Below are positions 27,024-36,256 of a stretch of DNA of 64,000 bases, in pieces (position 1 is the stretch's first letter; each line of letters starts with the position of its first letter). The DNA is taken from positions 1 to 64,000 of the forward strand of contig CAZROO010000002.1 of the NCBI GenBank assembly GCA_964601735.1, written 5' to 3'. The stretch comes from DATAJX01 sp964601735. Its GTDB lineage: Bacteria; Pseudomonadota; Alphaproteobacteria; UBA2136; UBA6156. The notes under the pieces are model-generated. The model was not told the origin of the DNA. It saw only the letters and a list, made by a program, of their open reading frames with translations, and searched no databases. Position numbers and translations under genes: made by a program.

Positions 27024-27947
27024 TCAGCCTTTGTTGAGAGGGTGGGCCTTCCGGTGAACGGCCATCAATCGCTGCACATCCGCTGCCAGGTACCGTTGCG
27101 TGGTCGAAAGGTTCGCATGCCCCAGCAACTCCTGAACCGTGCGCAGGTCGGCGCCGTTGGCCAGCATGTGTGTGGCAAAGCTGTGGCGCAGCGCGTGCGG
27201 CGTCAAGTGGTCGGGCAGGTTCAGCGCCCGCCGTGTCGCCTGCAATATCTGCTGCGCCCGGCGCGGGGTCAACGCTTTGCCGTTGGCGCCGGGAAATAAA
27301 GGCCTGTCATCCGTACTGTCCGAGGTGGCATTGAGCCACGCGTTCAACGCACTCTGCACCGGCAACGGTAAGGGCACCACGCGGGCCTTGTTGCCTTTGC
27401 CGATAATGGTCAGCATCTCGCCCCGCGCATCGGCCCGCGTCAGCGCCAGCGCCTCCGATATCCGCAAGCCGAGCCCATATAAAGTAATGAATAGGGTGAA
27501 GTCCCGCCGCTTCTCCAGCGGAAAATTCTGGGGCGAGGTCGGCGGCGGCGATAGCTTCTCCAGCAACTCCCAGGTCTGGGTCTCGTTCAACGCCTTGGGG
27601 GGAGGGGCGGCGGCCTTTAATCCCTTCATTGTCGTCAGCACCGGCAACGGCAAGCCGTGGGTGTCCTCCACCCAGCGGGCAAAGGTGCGCAATGTTGCCA
27701 GCGCGCGGTTGAGTGAGGTCTTGTTCTTACCCTCGCGCAACCCGGCGGCAAGGTAACTTTCCACGTCGCGGCCCTTCAACTTGCGTAAATTCTCCAAAGT
27801 GACCGAACCTGCGCCATGCTGAACCATGAACGCATCAAAATGAGCCAAATCACGCCCATAAGCCGACACCGTATGAACACTCAGGCGACGCGTATGCGCC
27901 AGAAAATCACCGAATTCCGCAAGCAGGGAGAGCTGCTTTTCGGTCAT
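27024..27947 (-). CDS. xerC: Tyrosine recombinase XerC
   Basis: A 307-aa site-specific recombinase that resolves chromosome dimers with XerD at dif. An N-terminal SAM-like DNA-binding domain covers about 1-110. Catalytic residues are R162 (GLGLRISEAL), K187 (GKGNKARVV), H251/R254 (HALRHSFATH), H277 (LLGHANL) and Y286 (TTQRYLA). Length is normal. Its start overlaps the DUF484 gene stop by 4 nt, a pairing conserved in Proteobacteria. No attachment sites or cargo are seen, so it is the housekeeping recombinase and not an element integrase. Confidence 0.95.
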   Translation of the reverse strand: MTEKQLSLLAEFGDFLAHTRRLSVHTVSAYGRDLAHFDAFMVQHGAGSVTLENLRKLKGRDVESYLAAGLREGKNKTSLNRALATLRTFARWVEDTHGLPLPVLTTMKGLKAAAPPPKALNETQTWELLEKLSPPPTSPQNFPLEKRRDFTLFITLYGLGLRISEALALTRADARGEMLTIIGKGNKARVVPLPLPVQSALNAWLNATSDSTDDRPLFPGANGKALTPRRAQQILQATRRALNLPDHLTPHALRHSFATHMLANGADLRTVQELLGHANLSTTQRYLAADVQRLMAVHRKAHPLNKG

Positions 27948-28627
27948 TCAAACTTGGCCAGGCAGGCCCCCACCGTCGCGGCAAAAAAGGCAGCCAGTTC
28001 AGTGCTTTGACCGTCATGGAAACGCGTCGCATCCGCGCTCGCCAGCGTCAGTAAACCCAGTGTCTGCCCACCCGGGCTGGTGAGACGTAGTAAGGCGTCA
28101 CTTTTCAACATGTTACCTTTAGGACCGTACATTTTGCGCTCCGCCGGGTCGGTCAAGCTGCGTAATCTAACCTGTTGAGGACAAAGGATATTTAGCTCTT
28201 CCGCCGTAATTCCGCTAGCACTCGGCTTGGGTGAAATCGGCAGAAACCGCAGCGCATCCAGCGCCAGGGTGTCCTTGAGCTTGGTCTGTAATAAATGGCG
28301 TAATCCCGCCACATTTTTGCAAGCCATCAGCTCGATGATAGCCCCGAAAATAGCATTCGCCGTCTGCGCGTTGGCCCGCGCCGTGGCTACGAACCGCTGT
28401 TGCCGCAACGCCAGTTTTTCAGCGGTCTGATTGGATTTTTCCGCCCGCGCGGCATGCAAGCTCAAAATGTTCCCGCTCTTTTTGGGCACCATCAACTGGC
28501 CCAGCGTGTCGGCATGCTCGGCAAAAAAGGCCGGATGGGCTTGCAGCCAGGTCAAGACCTGTGTCGCTGTCAGGCGGGCAGGAGTGGCGGATTTACTGAT
28601 TTTTTTGGTGGTAGCGGTGGCGGGCAT
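27944..28627 (-). CDS. DUF484 family protein
   Basis: A 227-aa cytoplasmic protein with a Lys/Thr-rich start. It has the DUF484 opening VLTWLQAHPAFFAEHADTL, a central helical coiled coil, and a GAF-like C-terminal half (RLTSPGGQTLGLLTLASADA). Biochemical role is unknown in the family. It is translationally coupled to xerC and faces away from priA. Confidence 0.92.
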   Translation of the reverse strand: MPATATTKKISKSATPARLTATQVLTWLQAHPAFFAEHADTLGQLMVPKKSGNILSLHAARAEKSNQTAEKLALRQQRFVATARANAQTANAIFGAIIELMACKNVAGLRHLLQTKLKDTLALDALRFLPISPKPSASGITAEELNILCPQQVRLRSLTDPAERKMYGPKGNMLKSDALLRLTSPGGQTLGLLTLASADATRFHDGQSTELAAFFAATVGACLAKFE

Positions 28628-28840
28628 GTCAGCTTGCGGTCGGTTGGGTTGATATCTGTGTTTGCGGCAGTCGGGTTCATGGGTTCCCGGCTGTACGCCG
28701 CGCTAACAATAAAAAGCACGCGGCATCCCTCTTGCCCACGAGCGTCTCCAGCAATGGAGGCGTTCGTGTTTTTGCGCTACAAAGCATCCATGAAGGCCCG
28801 CTCCCTCGCAAGTATACTATCGCAAACCGAGGTACCGCCT

Positions 28841-30784
28841 GTGGTGAGCGTGTTACTGCCGCTGGCCTTGCCCAAAACCCTTAGCTACCTGTGGCAGGGT
28901 GATGGCGCCCCGCAAATCGGCGGTTGGGTGCAGGCGCAAGTGGGCAAGCAGTATTACGCGGGCGTGGTTGTCGAAACTGCCGCCGAAGCTTCCAGCCGCC
29001 TCAAGCCCGCCACCGCCCTGGCCGATGTCCCCCCGCTCAGTCCGCAAACTCTCGATTTCTACCGCTGGGCCGCTCGCTACACCCTTAGCGCCCCCGGCGA
29101 GCCGCTGCGCGTGGCTCTGCCGCGCGGCCGCGTGCCGGAACTCCCTAAACGCTGGCCCAAGCTTAAAGAAACTAAAGCCGATATTGCCGTGCTGAGTGAG
29201 GAGCAACAACATGCCGTCGATAACATTGTCACCGAAACCACCCGTCCACTCCTTCTCGACGGCGTCACCGGCAGCGGCAAAACCGAAGTCTACTTCGAGG
29301 TTCTGCGCCGCCTGCGCACCAAAAAGCCGCAGATGCAAACCCTGTTGCTGGTGCCTGAAATTGCGCTGACGCCGCAACTCGTTCACCGCTTCACCGCCGC
29401 TTTTGGTGCGCCGCCATTGGTGTGGCACTCGCAACTCGGTGAGGCTGCCCGCCGCCGTACTTGGTGGCAGGTGGCACGCGGCGAGCCTTGCGTGGTCATC
29501 GGTGCCCGCAGCGCGTTGTTTCTGCCGTTCCAGAATCTCGGCCTCATCGTCGTCGATGAAGAACACGACGGCAGCTATAAGCAGGACGAAGCCTTCCGCT
29601 ATCATGGCCGCGATTTGGCGGTGCAGCTCGCCCGCACCTGGCAGTGCCCTGTGGTGCTGAGTAGCGCCACGCCCAGCCTGGAAACCTGGCACCATGCCCA
29701 ACAGGGCAAGTACGCCCACGTTACGCTGCCCGGCCGTTTCGGCGGCGCCACCATGCCGCGCATCGATATTTTTGACTTGCGCCAAACCAAACTGCCAAAA
29801 GGGAATTTTCTCTCCCCCAAACTCATCGAGGAAGTGAAACTCAACCTCGCCCGCGGTGAGCAAAGCCTGCTGTTCCTTAATCGCCGTGGCGTGGCGCCGC
29901 TGCTCATCTGCAATGCCTGTGGCACGCGGCGCGATTGCCCGCGTTGCGATGCCAGCTTGACTGTTCACGGTGACCGCCTGCTTTGCCATTACTGTGGATT
30001 CAGCGAACACCTGCCCCATGAATGTCCGACCTGCGGCCAAAAAGAATTGAAAGCCTATGGCCCGGGCACGCGCCGGGTAGCGGCGGAAATCCATCAGGCC
30101 ATTCCACAGGCCCGTGTCGCGGTGGCCGACAGCGACAGCGTGAGCAGCCCCACCCAAATGGGCGAACTGCTGGAGCAACTCAACAACAATCAGCTCGATG
30201 TCATCGTTGGCACGCAACTCGTAACCAAGGGCCACCACCTGCCGCAACTCACGCTTGTCGGTGTGGTTGATGCCGATATGGGCCTGGCCCACGGCGACCT
30301 CCGCGCCGCCGAACGTACTTTCCAGTTGCTCACCCAGGTAGGTGGCCGCGCCGGGCGTGCCAGCAAACCGGGTAGGGTGGTTTTGCAAACTTTCGACCCG
30401 GAGCAGCCGCTTTTCACCGCGCTGCAAAAGGCCGACCGCGAAGGATTTTACAAGCTCGAACTCGAAGCCCGCAAAACCTGGGGTGACCCGCCCTTCGGCC
30501 GCATGGCTGCCGTGATTGTCGATGGCCTGCAAGAAGCTGAAGTTCAAACCACTGCCCGCCAACTGGCACAAAACTTTGCCGCCAAGCCGGGTCTTAAGCT
30601 GCTGGGACCGGCGCCCGCGCCGGTGGCGCGTAAAAACGAACGCTGGCGCTGGCGACTGCTGGTCAAGGCTCCGGCAGGCTGGGCCGGTGGGGCGCATGCG
30701 GCACTTAAAACCTGGCTGGAAAACGCCCCCCTGGGCAGCGGTGTGCGGCTGACGGTGGATATTGATCCCGTCAGCTTCTGGTAA
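28841..30784 (+). CDS. priA: Primosomal replication-restart helicase PriA
   Basis: A 647-aa 3'-to-5' helicase that reloads the replisome at stalled forks. An N-terminal 3'-end-binding domain opens with VSVLLPLALPKTLSY. Walker A is DGVTGSGKTEVY, Walker B/DEAH is VVDEEHDGSY, and motif III is SSATPS. Eight cysteines form two zinc sites (CNACGTRRDCPRC and CHYCGF ... CPTCG). The start is uncertain: GTG 28841 has GAGG 8 nt upstream and gives the canonical N-terminus. GTG 28844 and ATGs at 28754 and 28790 are alternatives. The total is somewhat shorter than E. coli PriA. The 213 nt before it holds no other gene that I can see. Confidence 0.94.
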   Translation: MVSVLLPLALPKTLSYLWQGDGAPQIGGWVQAQVGKQYYAGVVVETAAEASSRLKPATALADVPPLSPQTLDFYRWAARYTLSAPGEPLRVALPRGRVPELPKRWPKLKETKADIAVLSEEQQHAVDNIVTETTRPLLLDGVTGSGKTEVYFEVLRRLRTKKPQMQTLLLVPEIALTPQLVHRFTAAFGAPPLVWHSQLGEAARRRTWWQVARGEPCVVIGARSALFLPFQNLGLIVVDEEHDGSYKQDEAFRYHGRDLAVQLARTWQCPVVLSSATPSLETWHHAQQGKYAHVTLPGRFGGATMPRIDIFDLRQTKLPKGNFLSPKLIEEVKLNLARGEQSLLFLNRRGVAPLLICNACGTRRDCPRCDASLTVHGDRLLCHYCGFSEHLPHECPTCGQKELKAYGPGTRRVAAEIHQAIPQARVAVADSDSVSSPTQMGELLEQLNNNQLDVIVGTQLVTKGHHLPQLTLVGVVDADMGLAHGDLRAAERTFQLLTQVGGRAGRASKPGRVVLQTFDPEQPLFTALQKADREGFYKLELEARKTWGDPPFGRMAAVIVDGLQEAEVQTTARQLAQNFAAKPGLKLLGPAPAPVARKNERWRWRLLVKAPAGWAGGAHAALKTWLENAPLGSGVRLTVDIDPVSFW

Positions 30785-30801
30785 TGCCCTTAAAAACAGC
30801 T

Positions 30802-30834
30802 AGATAAACCTGTCAGGGGTTGTCAGGTTTATCT
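30802..30834. other. Strong hairpin between priA and the pilin-like gene
   Basis: AGATAAACCTG (30802-30812) pairs perfectly with CAGGTTTATCT (30824-30834) across an 11-nt loop. No U-tract follows, so it is not a classical intrinsic terminator. It ends 16 nt before ATG 30851 and may affect translation of that gene or protect the priA 3' end. Confidence 0.65.
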
Positions 30835-30850
30835 GGGTTGGGCACCATAA

Positions 30851-31480
30851 ATGAATATGATGAAACTGTTTGGCCCTGTGGTTGCCAGCGTTGCTGGTTA
30901 TACCTCCGGCTTTGCGCGCGAAGAATTGATTCTCGCGGCGGCAGTGGGCGGCACGCTCAGTACTTTTGGTGTGGTAGGTGCGCTGAACATGGGCTGGGTG
31001 GGTAACAGTCACGATGGTGCCCACATTGCCGATGCCCTGCAAACCCTCGAATCGGCCAACCTCAAGTTTTACCAGCGCTACGGCATGTGGCCGGATGAAG
31101 TCAGCGATGGCACGCCCGCCGGTAACGTGGCCGTGCTGGCCGACAGCCGCGCCGACGTTAAAGGTGCCCTTCGTGGCCGTGGTTTCCATCCCCTGATTCA
31201 GGCCGATATGGACGTGAGCGGCGGCGGCATCACGGTGCGCTACCGCGATGCCGGCGGCGCGGCCATCGGCGAAACTGCGCTCTCTGACGGCGGCACTTAC
31301 CGTTACATGGTGACGCTCGACCACCTGACGCTGTCGCAGGCCCGCAAGATTGACGAGAAAATCGACGGTGCCTTTAACCCCGACGCCGGCCGCGTCCGCA
31401 TCACCTACAGCCCGGACGGCAAGGAAGCCAGCGTCAAGTATTACATCAACGCCCGCGATACGGCGGCCAACATCCGGTAA
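30851..31480 (+). CDS. Unknown protein with a type IV pilin-like N-terminus
   Basis: A 209-aa protein. Residues 20-47 resemble a class III prepilin signal: G20, then FAREELILAAAVGGTLSTFG, with Glu at +5 and a hydrophobic helix to about 47. The next part (ALQTLESANLKFYQRYGMWP) matches the pseudopilin pattern in which the long helix meets the globular head. The leader before G20 is hydrophobic and only weakly basic, unlike normal short basic leaders, so processing by PilD is uncertain. I do not recognise the C-terminal head. No pilus assembly genes are nearby. It converges with, and overlaps by 35 nt, the methyltransferase gene on the other strand. Confidence 0.75.
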   Translation: MNMMKLFGPVVASVAGYTSGFAREELILAAAVGGTLSTFGVVGALNMGWVGNSHDGAHIADALQTLESANLKFYQRYGMWPDEVSDGTPAGNVAVLADSRADVKGALRGRGFHPLIQADMDVSGGGITVRYRDAGGAAIGETALSDGGTYRYMVTLDHLTLSQARKIDEKIDGAFNPDAGRVRITYSPDGKEASVKYYINARDTAANIR

Positions 31481-32147
31481 CCGGCTCGCTCCGTTCCAGT
31501 ACGGCGGCGCGCAAGGGCGCGTCATGGCTTTTTAAAGGGGCGTATTCGCGCCAGCCAAAGCCGCCGCTTGTCAAACGAACCAGCAATCGCTTGGGTGGGC
31601 GGCTGACATGAGTTGCCAAAGGGAGAACATCCACCGCCAGCCCCAACGCCTCCGCCAGCGTGCGTAAGTCTGTCTGGCTGGCGCTGTGCAGAACCATATA
31701 AACCGGTCCGGCGGTCAGCATTACCAGGTGCTTCAACCATCTCTCCAGCATGCCCGCGGGCTGGTGCCTTGCCAGTTGGCGGGCACCGTTCTCACTCCAG
31801 TGGCCACATTCGGCAGGGTAAAATGGCGGGTTACAAACCACGGCATCAAATCTTTTTCCGGGGTCAAAGGCGATAATGTCTGCCGTCACGCCCGTATAAT
31901 CCTTGAATCCGTTCAAGGCGGCATTGGCTTTCGCCTGTGCGGCCAAATCGGGCTGAACCTCCACGCCCGTCACCGCCATGTCCGGGCAGCGCGCCAGCAG
32001 CGCTAACCCCACTACCCCGCTGCCGGCGGCGGCATCCAGAATGTCCATGCCGGGTTGAATCTCCACACAAGCGGCCAGCCACAACGCATCCTCGGCGGGG
32101 GCCGGGCCGTTCATACGTAATTGACCCCCTAACAGGGTAAAGGTCAT
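31446..32147 (-). CDS. SAM-dependent N6-adenine-type methyltransferase (TrmN6/YfiC-like)
   Basis: A 233-aa class I methyltransferase. SAM motif I is ILDAAAGSGVVG (36-47), the acidic motif II is GVEVQ, and NPPF (106-109) is the catalytic motif of N6-adenine/N5-glutamine enzymes. The overall layout matches TrmN6 (tRNA1Val A37) proteins, but HemK-like or rRNA enzymes share NPPF, so the substrate is not certain. ATG 32147 overlaps the stop of the large lipoprotein gene (ATGA), so the two are coupled on the minus strand. Its 3' end overlaps the convergent pilin-like gene. Confidence 0.85.
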   Translation of the reverse strand: MTFTLLGGQLRMNGPAPAEDALWLAACVEIQPGMDILDAAAGSGVVGLALLARCPDMAVTGVEVQPDLAAQAKANAALNGFKDYTGVTADIIAFDPGKRFDAVVCNPPFYPAECGHWSENGARQLARHQPAGMLERWLKHLVMLTAGPVYMVLHSASQTDLRTLAEALGLAVDVLPLATHVSRPPKRLLVRLTSGGFGWREYAPLKSHDAPLRAAVLERSEPVTGCWPPYRGR

Positions 32148-35100
32148 TTGGTGGGGGCCGAAGTCGCCGCGGTGGGCTTGGGTGCGGGCTGCTCATCGTG
32201 CTGGTCGTCGCGCATGGCGGCAGGAACAACCGGCTCGGGCACTTCGCTTTCATGCACAATCGGCGCGGTCTTGCCGGTGGCAGAAATGATTTCGGTAGCC
32301 GATGCGGTGGTTACCGAGACCGGTATCGCGGCAGTGGTACCGGAAGCGACGCCGGTCGTCACCGACACCGCCTTCACCGTAATGGTTTCCGAATTGTGCC
32401 CGGTCACAACGGTATCGACGATTTGCGCCATGCTGCCGCTGGTAACCACGGGTGCCGACACTTTCAACCGGGAGAGCAGCGGGTTGCCACCGCCATGCTG
32501 GCCGTTCACATAGGAGTCATCGGCGGCTTGCAGGGTCGCCGCCTGTCCGGCAATGGTTTCCCGCGTGGCCTCGCCCGCAATCAGCGACACATACGCTTCG
32601 CGCGGCTGGTTAAGGTAATGAGCGCCACACACCAGGCCGTTGCCCACCAGTTGACACTTGAGCGCGGCAGGCACCGTGCCGCCCAGTTTCAGGGGAGCCT
32701 TGAAGTTGGCCACCAGCACATGCGTGGTGCTGTTAAATCGGCCATCAAGGTCCTGCGGCGTATTCATGCCGGGGTGGCGCAGTTGGGCCTGCAACGCAAA
32801 CACGCCGGGTGTCATGCCGCTGGGCACGTTTTCGGTGGCTACTTCCAGCACCGTGCCGGGCGGCAGCAGCGCGCTGGCGCTGGTCACCGGCGTGGTCAGC
32901 AGGTAACGGCCTTGCGGGAACAGCACCGCGCTGGGGTTGGCCTGGACGCGGGCGAATTTCACTGGCTCGTCACGCCCGGCCACGCGTACCAGCAGGCTGG
33001 CAGGCTGGCCTTTGGCGGCGGGGTTAAAGCTCAGGCTTTGAATTGGCCCCAGCAATTCGGTGAGCGGCTGCGGCAGGTTGCTGGGCGTGTTCATGGCCGA
33101 ACTCAGTAAAGCCGTGTTGTTGCCAAAATCAAGCGTCGTTGCCAGCGGCAACGCATGCACGGCGGCATGGTCGCTGGTCAGCGTGCTGGTATTGGCTTCG
33201 GTTTGGGTGCCCAGGCGGTTGACCATCAGCAGCGATAAATCGCTCAACCGGGCGCTGCTGTCGGTCAGCGCCGGAGCGGCCACGGCAATGTACGAGGTCG
33301 GCAGTTTGCTCTGCACGCTGGTGCTGGCATAAAGCCCGGTCACGGCCAGCAGGCGGCTTTGCAGATCGTCAAAATAAGGCATCAGCTGCTCGCGGTAGGC
33401 GCCGTCGGAAATGCGCGAAAACTCATTCGCCGCCGCCGTCAGCCGGTGGGCGTTGTAAGCATCGACACCGCGCATGAACGCGGCAAACTGAGGCCGTACG
33501 CCGGTAATCACTTCACGCGCCGCGGGGCTGGACGCTCCCCAAATCGCGCGGCTGTCGTCCAGCGTGGTGGCGCGGCCCAGCGCGGCTTCCACCACCGGCG
33601 CCAGAGGCAGGTCGGGGTGAACGATGGTCAGCCGCCCGGCTAGTTCCAGCATCGGCCCGGGGGCCAGGCTGGTATCGGCCAGCAAGGCGCTCTGAATCGC
33701 CTTGTTGGTATAGGCAACGCGGTCGATATCGCTGAAGTCGCTGGCCTCAAAGTCACCGGCCAAACGCCACATCGCGGTGGCCGGGCCGTAAGCGCCACCG
33801 GCGCTGGCTACAATGCCGCGCAACTGGTTATTGATGACCGACGGCTTGCTGGCAAAGTGCTCTTGCACAAAATGCCAGTAGGGGCCCAGGTCAAAGGCCG
33901 CGTCTTTTTCGTTCTTCAGCAGCCAGCCGGCGTCATTGGCGCTCAGGGTCTTGGCCACATCCTGTTCCTTCAGGTCGTTGGCCAGGCCTTCCAGAATCAG
34001 CGTATCAAGGTTAAAGCTCACGCCCAGCTTGCTGGTCAAAAAGCTGGCCACCTCGGTAACGGTCGAAAAATCCTTGGCCTTCAAATGGGCGCGAATGTCA
34101 TCCACCAGCAGCGGCGCCACAACCTGGCGGTTGTTTTGTGCCAGCGTCGGGCGGCTGGCGGCAATCGCCATCGCCACGCTGGCCTGCTTGTTGGCAATGG
34201 CCTGTTCAAGCGCGGTCTGCAGCAGTTTTTCAAGCCGGGTGTTGTTGGTCTTGTCCAGCTTAAGGCTGGCCAGCGGCAATAGCAGCGGCGCCAGCGGGCG
34301 GCCTGCCGCCTGCTGCGATTCCAGCAGGCCGAACAGCTTGTCCACCAACGCGGCCTGCGTTGCGGGCGGCAGGTTTTCAAACGAAAGGTCGCTCATCAAA
34401 TCGGTTTGGCCGGTCTTTTGCATCACCTGGCTGGCCAGATTCACATACCCGATAAGCAGTTGCGGCTGGTTAGGGTTGAATAGCAAAGAGAGCTTCGCCA
34501 GCGCCAGCTGCAAGTTCACGCCGGGGTCGCTCAGCGGTACGCTGGGCGAAAGGTCAGTCACCACCGCGCCGCCGCCCGGCCAGTGGCTAATGGCCTTGGC
34601 CAGCCAGGGTTGGCTGGTGCGCAGTTTGTTAATGCCGTCGGCAATCCCGGCACCGGCATTGGCGTCCTGCAGCAGCGGCGTGTGCCAGCCCGCCAGGGTG
34701 GGAGAAAGGTTCAGTACAAAGCTCAGCGTCGTGCTGGTATCGGCCGAGGCCAGCATGTCGGCATAAACTGCGGGCGGCGCAACTTCCAGCGCCTCGCGGG
34801 GCAGGGGGCCTTTCTGGCTCTTGATGGCAATGAAGTAACTGCCGCGCTGTGTATCGTTGCCGGCCAGCATGTAGCCCATCGCCCCGGCCCAACTGCGCAT
34901 GTCGTCGGCCATCAGGTCGGTAGGCAGGTTGGCCATGCCGGCCAGCAGCGCGCTGCTGCTGCTCACGTCGCCCGTCGTCACCAGGCTGGCGGCGGTGTCA
35001 AACAGGCTGGCGTTCAGCACATCGCGGCGGTTGGCGGGGAAGGCTTTCAGCAGGTTCAGCCACGGCTGCGGTTGTTGTGGCAGATGGGCCATCGCGGGCA

Positions 35101-35440
35101 GGGCGTCGTCCAGTACTTCATTCAAGCTTAACGTAGCGCTGGGGTTGGTCGCGGTCGGCATCAACACCGGCGCGGCAATGTAGCCCACGTGGTTCTTCAG
35201 GCTGTCCAGGCGGCTGCAGAATCCTTCTTCGTGCGCGCAGCGCAGCAGGTTGGCCCGCACCGCCAGCAAATGGTAAACCGGGCTGGTGGGGCTGTTGGCG
35301 ATGGCGCTGTCCAGTTTGTCCAGCGCCCCTGCGTAGTCGCCGTTGTCAATCCGCTGGTTGATTTTCGCCGGGTCGGGTTCGCCGCACGCAACCAGCCCTA
35401 ACAAGGGTAATAACGGCAACCAGCGAGGCAAGCGCGACAT
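32144..35440 (-). CDS. Very large lipoprotein of unknown function
   Basis: A 1,098-aa protein. A signal peptide with lipobox LVAC gives the lipidated Cys at residue 19. Residues 25-70 look like a TPR pair (INQRIDNGDYAGALDKLDSA). A long Leu/Ala-rich helical region follows to about 700, then a beta-rich part with few Cys. The last 130 residues are Val/Thr/Ala-rich and end in Pro/Glu/Lys-rich DDQHDEQPAPKP. I recognise no family beyond the TPR start. AAGG lies about 7 nt before ATG 35440. It is coupled to the downstream methyltransferase and divergent from the DUF3108 gene. It probably sits at the inner leaflet of the outer membrane, based on the signal only. Confidence 0.85.
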   Translation of the reverse strand: MSRLPRWLPLLPLLGLVACGEPDPAKINQRIDNGDYAGALDKLDSAIANSPTSPVYHLLAVRANLLRCAHEEGFCSRLDSLKNHVGYIAAPVLMPTATNPSATLSLNEVLDDALPAMAHLPQQPQPWLNLLKAFPANRRDVLNASLFDTAASLVTTGDVSSSSALLAGMANLPTDLMADDMRSWAGAMGYMLAGNDTQRGSYFIAIKSQKGPLPREALEVAPPAVYADMLASADTSTTLSFVLNLSPTLAGWHTPLLQDANAGAGIADGINKLRTSQPWLAKAISHWPGGGAVVTDLSPSVPLSDPGVNLQLALAKLSLLFNPNQPQLLIGYVNLASQVMQKTGQTDLMSDLSFENLPPATQAALVDKLFGLLESQQAAGRPLAPLLLPLASLKLDKTNNTRLEKLLQTALEQAIANKQASVAMAIAASRPTLAQNNRQVVAPLLVDDIRAHLKAKDFSTVTEVASFLTSKLGVSFNLDTLILEGLANDLKEQDVAKTLSANDAGWLLKNEKDAAFDLGPYWHFVQEHFASKPSVINNQLRGIVASAGGAYGPATAMWRLAGDFEASDFSDIDRVAYTNKAIQSALLADTSLAPGPMLELAGRLTIVHPDLPLAPVVEAALGRATTLDDSRAIWGASSPAAREVITGVRPQFAAFMRGVDAYNAHRLTAAANEFSRISDGAYREQLMPYFDDLQSRLLAVTGLYASTSVQSKLPTSYIAVAAPALTDSSARLSDLSLLMVNRLGTQTEANTSTLTSDHAAVHALPLATTLDFGNNTALLSSAMNTPSNLPQPLTELLGPIQSLSFNPAAKGQPASLLVRVAGRDEPVKFARVQANPSAVLFPQGRYLLTTPVTSASALLPPGTVLEVATENVPSGMTPGVFALQAQLRHPGMNTPQDLDGRFNSTTHVLVANFKAPLKLGGTVPAALKCQLVGNGLVCGAHYLNQPREAYVSLIAGEATRETIAGQAATLQAADDSYVNGQHGGGNPLLSRLKVSAPVVTSGSMAQIVDTVVTGHNSETITVKAVSVTTGVASGTTAAIPVSVTTASATEIISATGKTAPIVHESEVPEPVVPAAMRDDQHDEQPAPKPTAATSAPTK

Positions 35441-35509
35441 ATAAGGCCTTAATTCTTATTATTTTGGCCATGCTGGCACGTGGGCACGAAATCGGGTAGC
35501 GTGCTGCCC

Positions 35510-36256
35510 ATGCGGCGGCTTTTTATTATGGCGTTGGTGTGGCTCACGGGCAGCGCTTTGGCGCTTGTCCCGTTGGTAACCTTCGCGGCCGATTGGTCAG
35601 CCAAGGGCGAAACCCTGCATTACCGGGTCTATTGGGGCCCGCTGAGCCTCGGCAATGCCACACTCGCCTTTACCCCCGATAATGGCACCTATATGGCCCG
35701 GGCGCAGGTCAAGGGGCGCATGCCGTTCTTCAGCATGGACGACACCTGGACCGCTACCGGCAAGCTGCAAAAAAACACGCTGGTCTCCAAAGAGTACCGC
35801 GCCATCCAGGCCGAAAACGATTACCGCGCCAACAAGCGGCTGACGTTTGACCAGCAAAAGCACACCATGCTGTATGAAAACCTGCACGACCCCAGCGAAC
35901 CCAAGCTCACGGTCAAGCTGCCGCCGGGCGGGCAAGACCCTTTCAGCGCGCTCTACGACCTGCGCAAAAACGGCCTGCCCGCGCAAACCCTCAGCCGTGA
36001 GGTCATGGGCCTCAAGCGCCCGTTCACCCTCACCATCGAACCACCGGTGGCAGAAAGCCGCAACGGCCAAAAGCTGCTCAAGGTCACGCTGCATAAAACC
36101 GACTCTGCTAAACCCGGCACCGAGACCTGGCGCATCTGGCTCACCGACGACGCCGAGCGGGTGCCGGTACAAATCGACGCCCAGCTCAAGCTAGGCAGCT
36201 TCCGTGCCACGCTCGAAAATGCTAATGCCCAATCCACCAACAAAGAGGATTACTAA
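35510..36256 (+). CDS. DUF3108 domain periplasmic protein
   Basis: A 248-aa exported protein. A signal peptide (MRRLFIMALVWLTGSALALV ... FAADW) precedes a DUF3108 beta-sandwich: LHYRVYWGPLSLGNATL, AQVKGRMPFFSMDDTWTATG, then SREVMGLKRPFTLTIEPP. The domain is common in Proteobacteria and its function is not established. A GTG 30 nt upstream is in frame, but ATG 35510 starts the signal peptide. The stop TAA is directly followed by ATG of kdsB, so the pair is probably cotranscribed. This is consistent with a role in envelope biogenesis (inference). Confidence 0.88.
   Translation: MRRLFIMALVWLTGSALALVPLVTFAADWSAKGETLHYRVYWGPLSLGNATLAFTPDNGTYMARAQVKGRMPFFSMDDTWTATGKLQKNTLVSKEYRAIQAENDYRANKRLTFDQQKHTMLYENLHDPSEPKLTVKLPPGGQDPFSALYDLRKNGLPAQTLSREVMGLKRPFTLTIEPPVAESRNGQKLLKVTLHKTDSAKPGTETWRIWLTDDAERVPVQIDAQLKLGSFRATLENANAQSTNKEDY

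Noticed and set aside
28853..30697. A 614-codon minus-strand frame opposite priA, and a 499-codon frame at 11723-13222 opposite the helicase
   Set aside because: Both overlap genes with complete catalytic motifs on the other strand.
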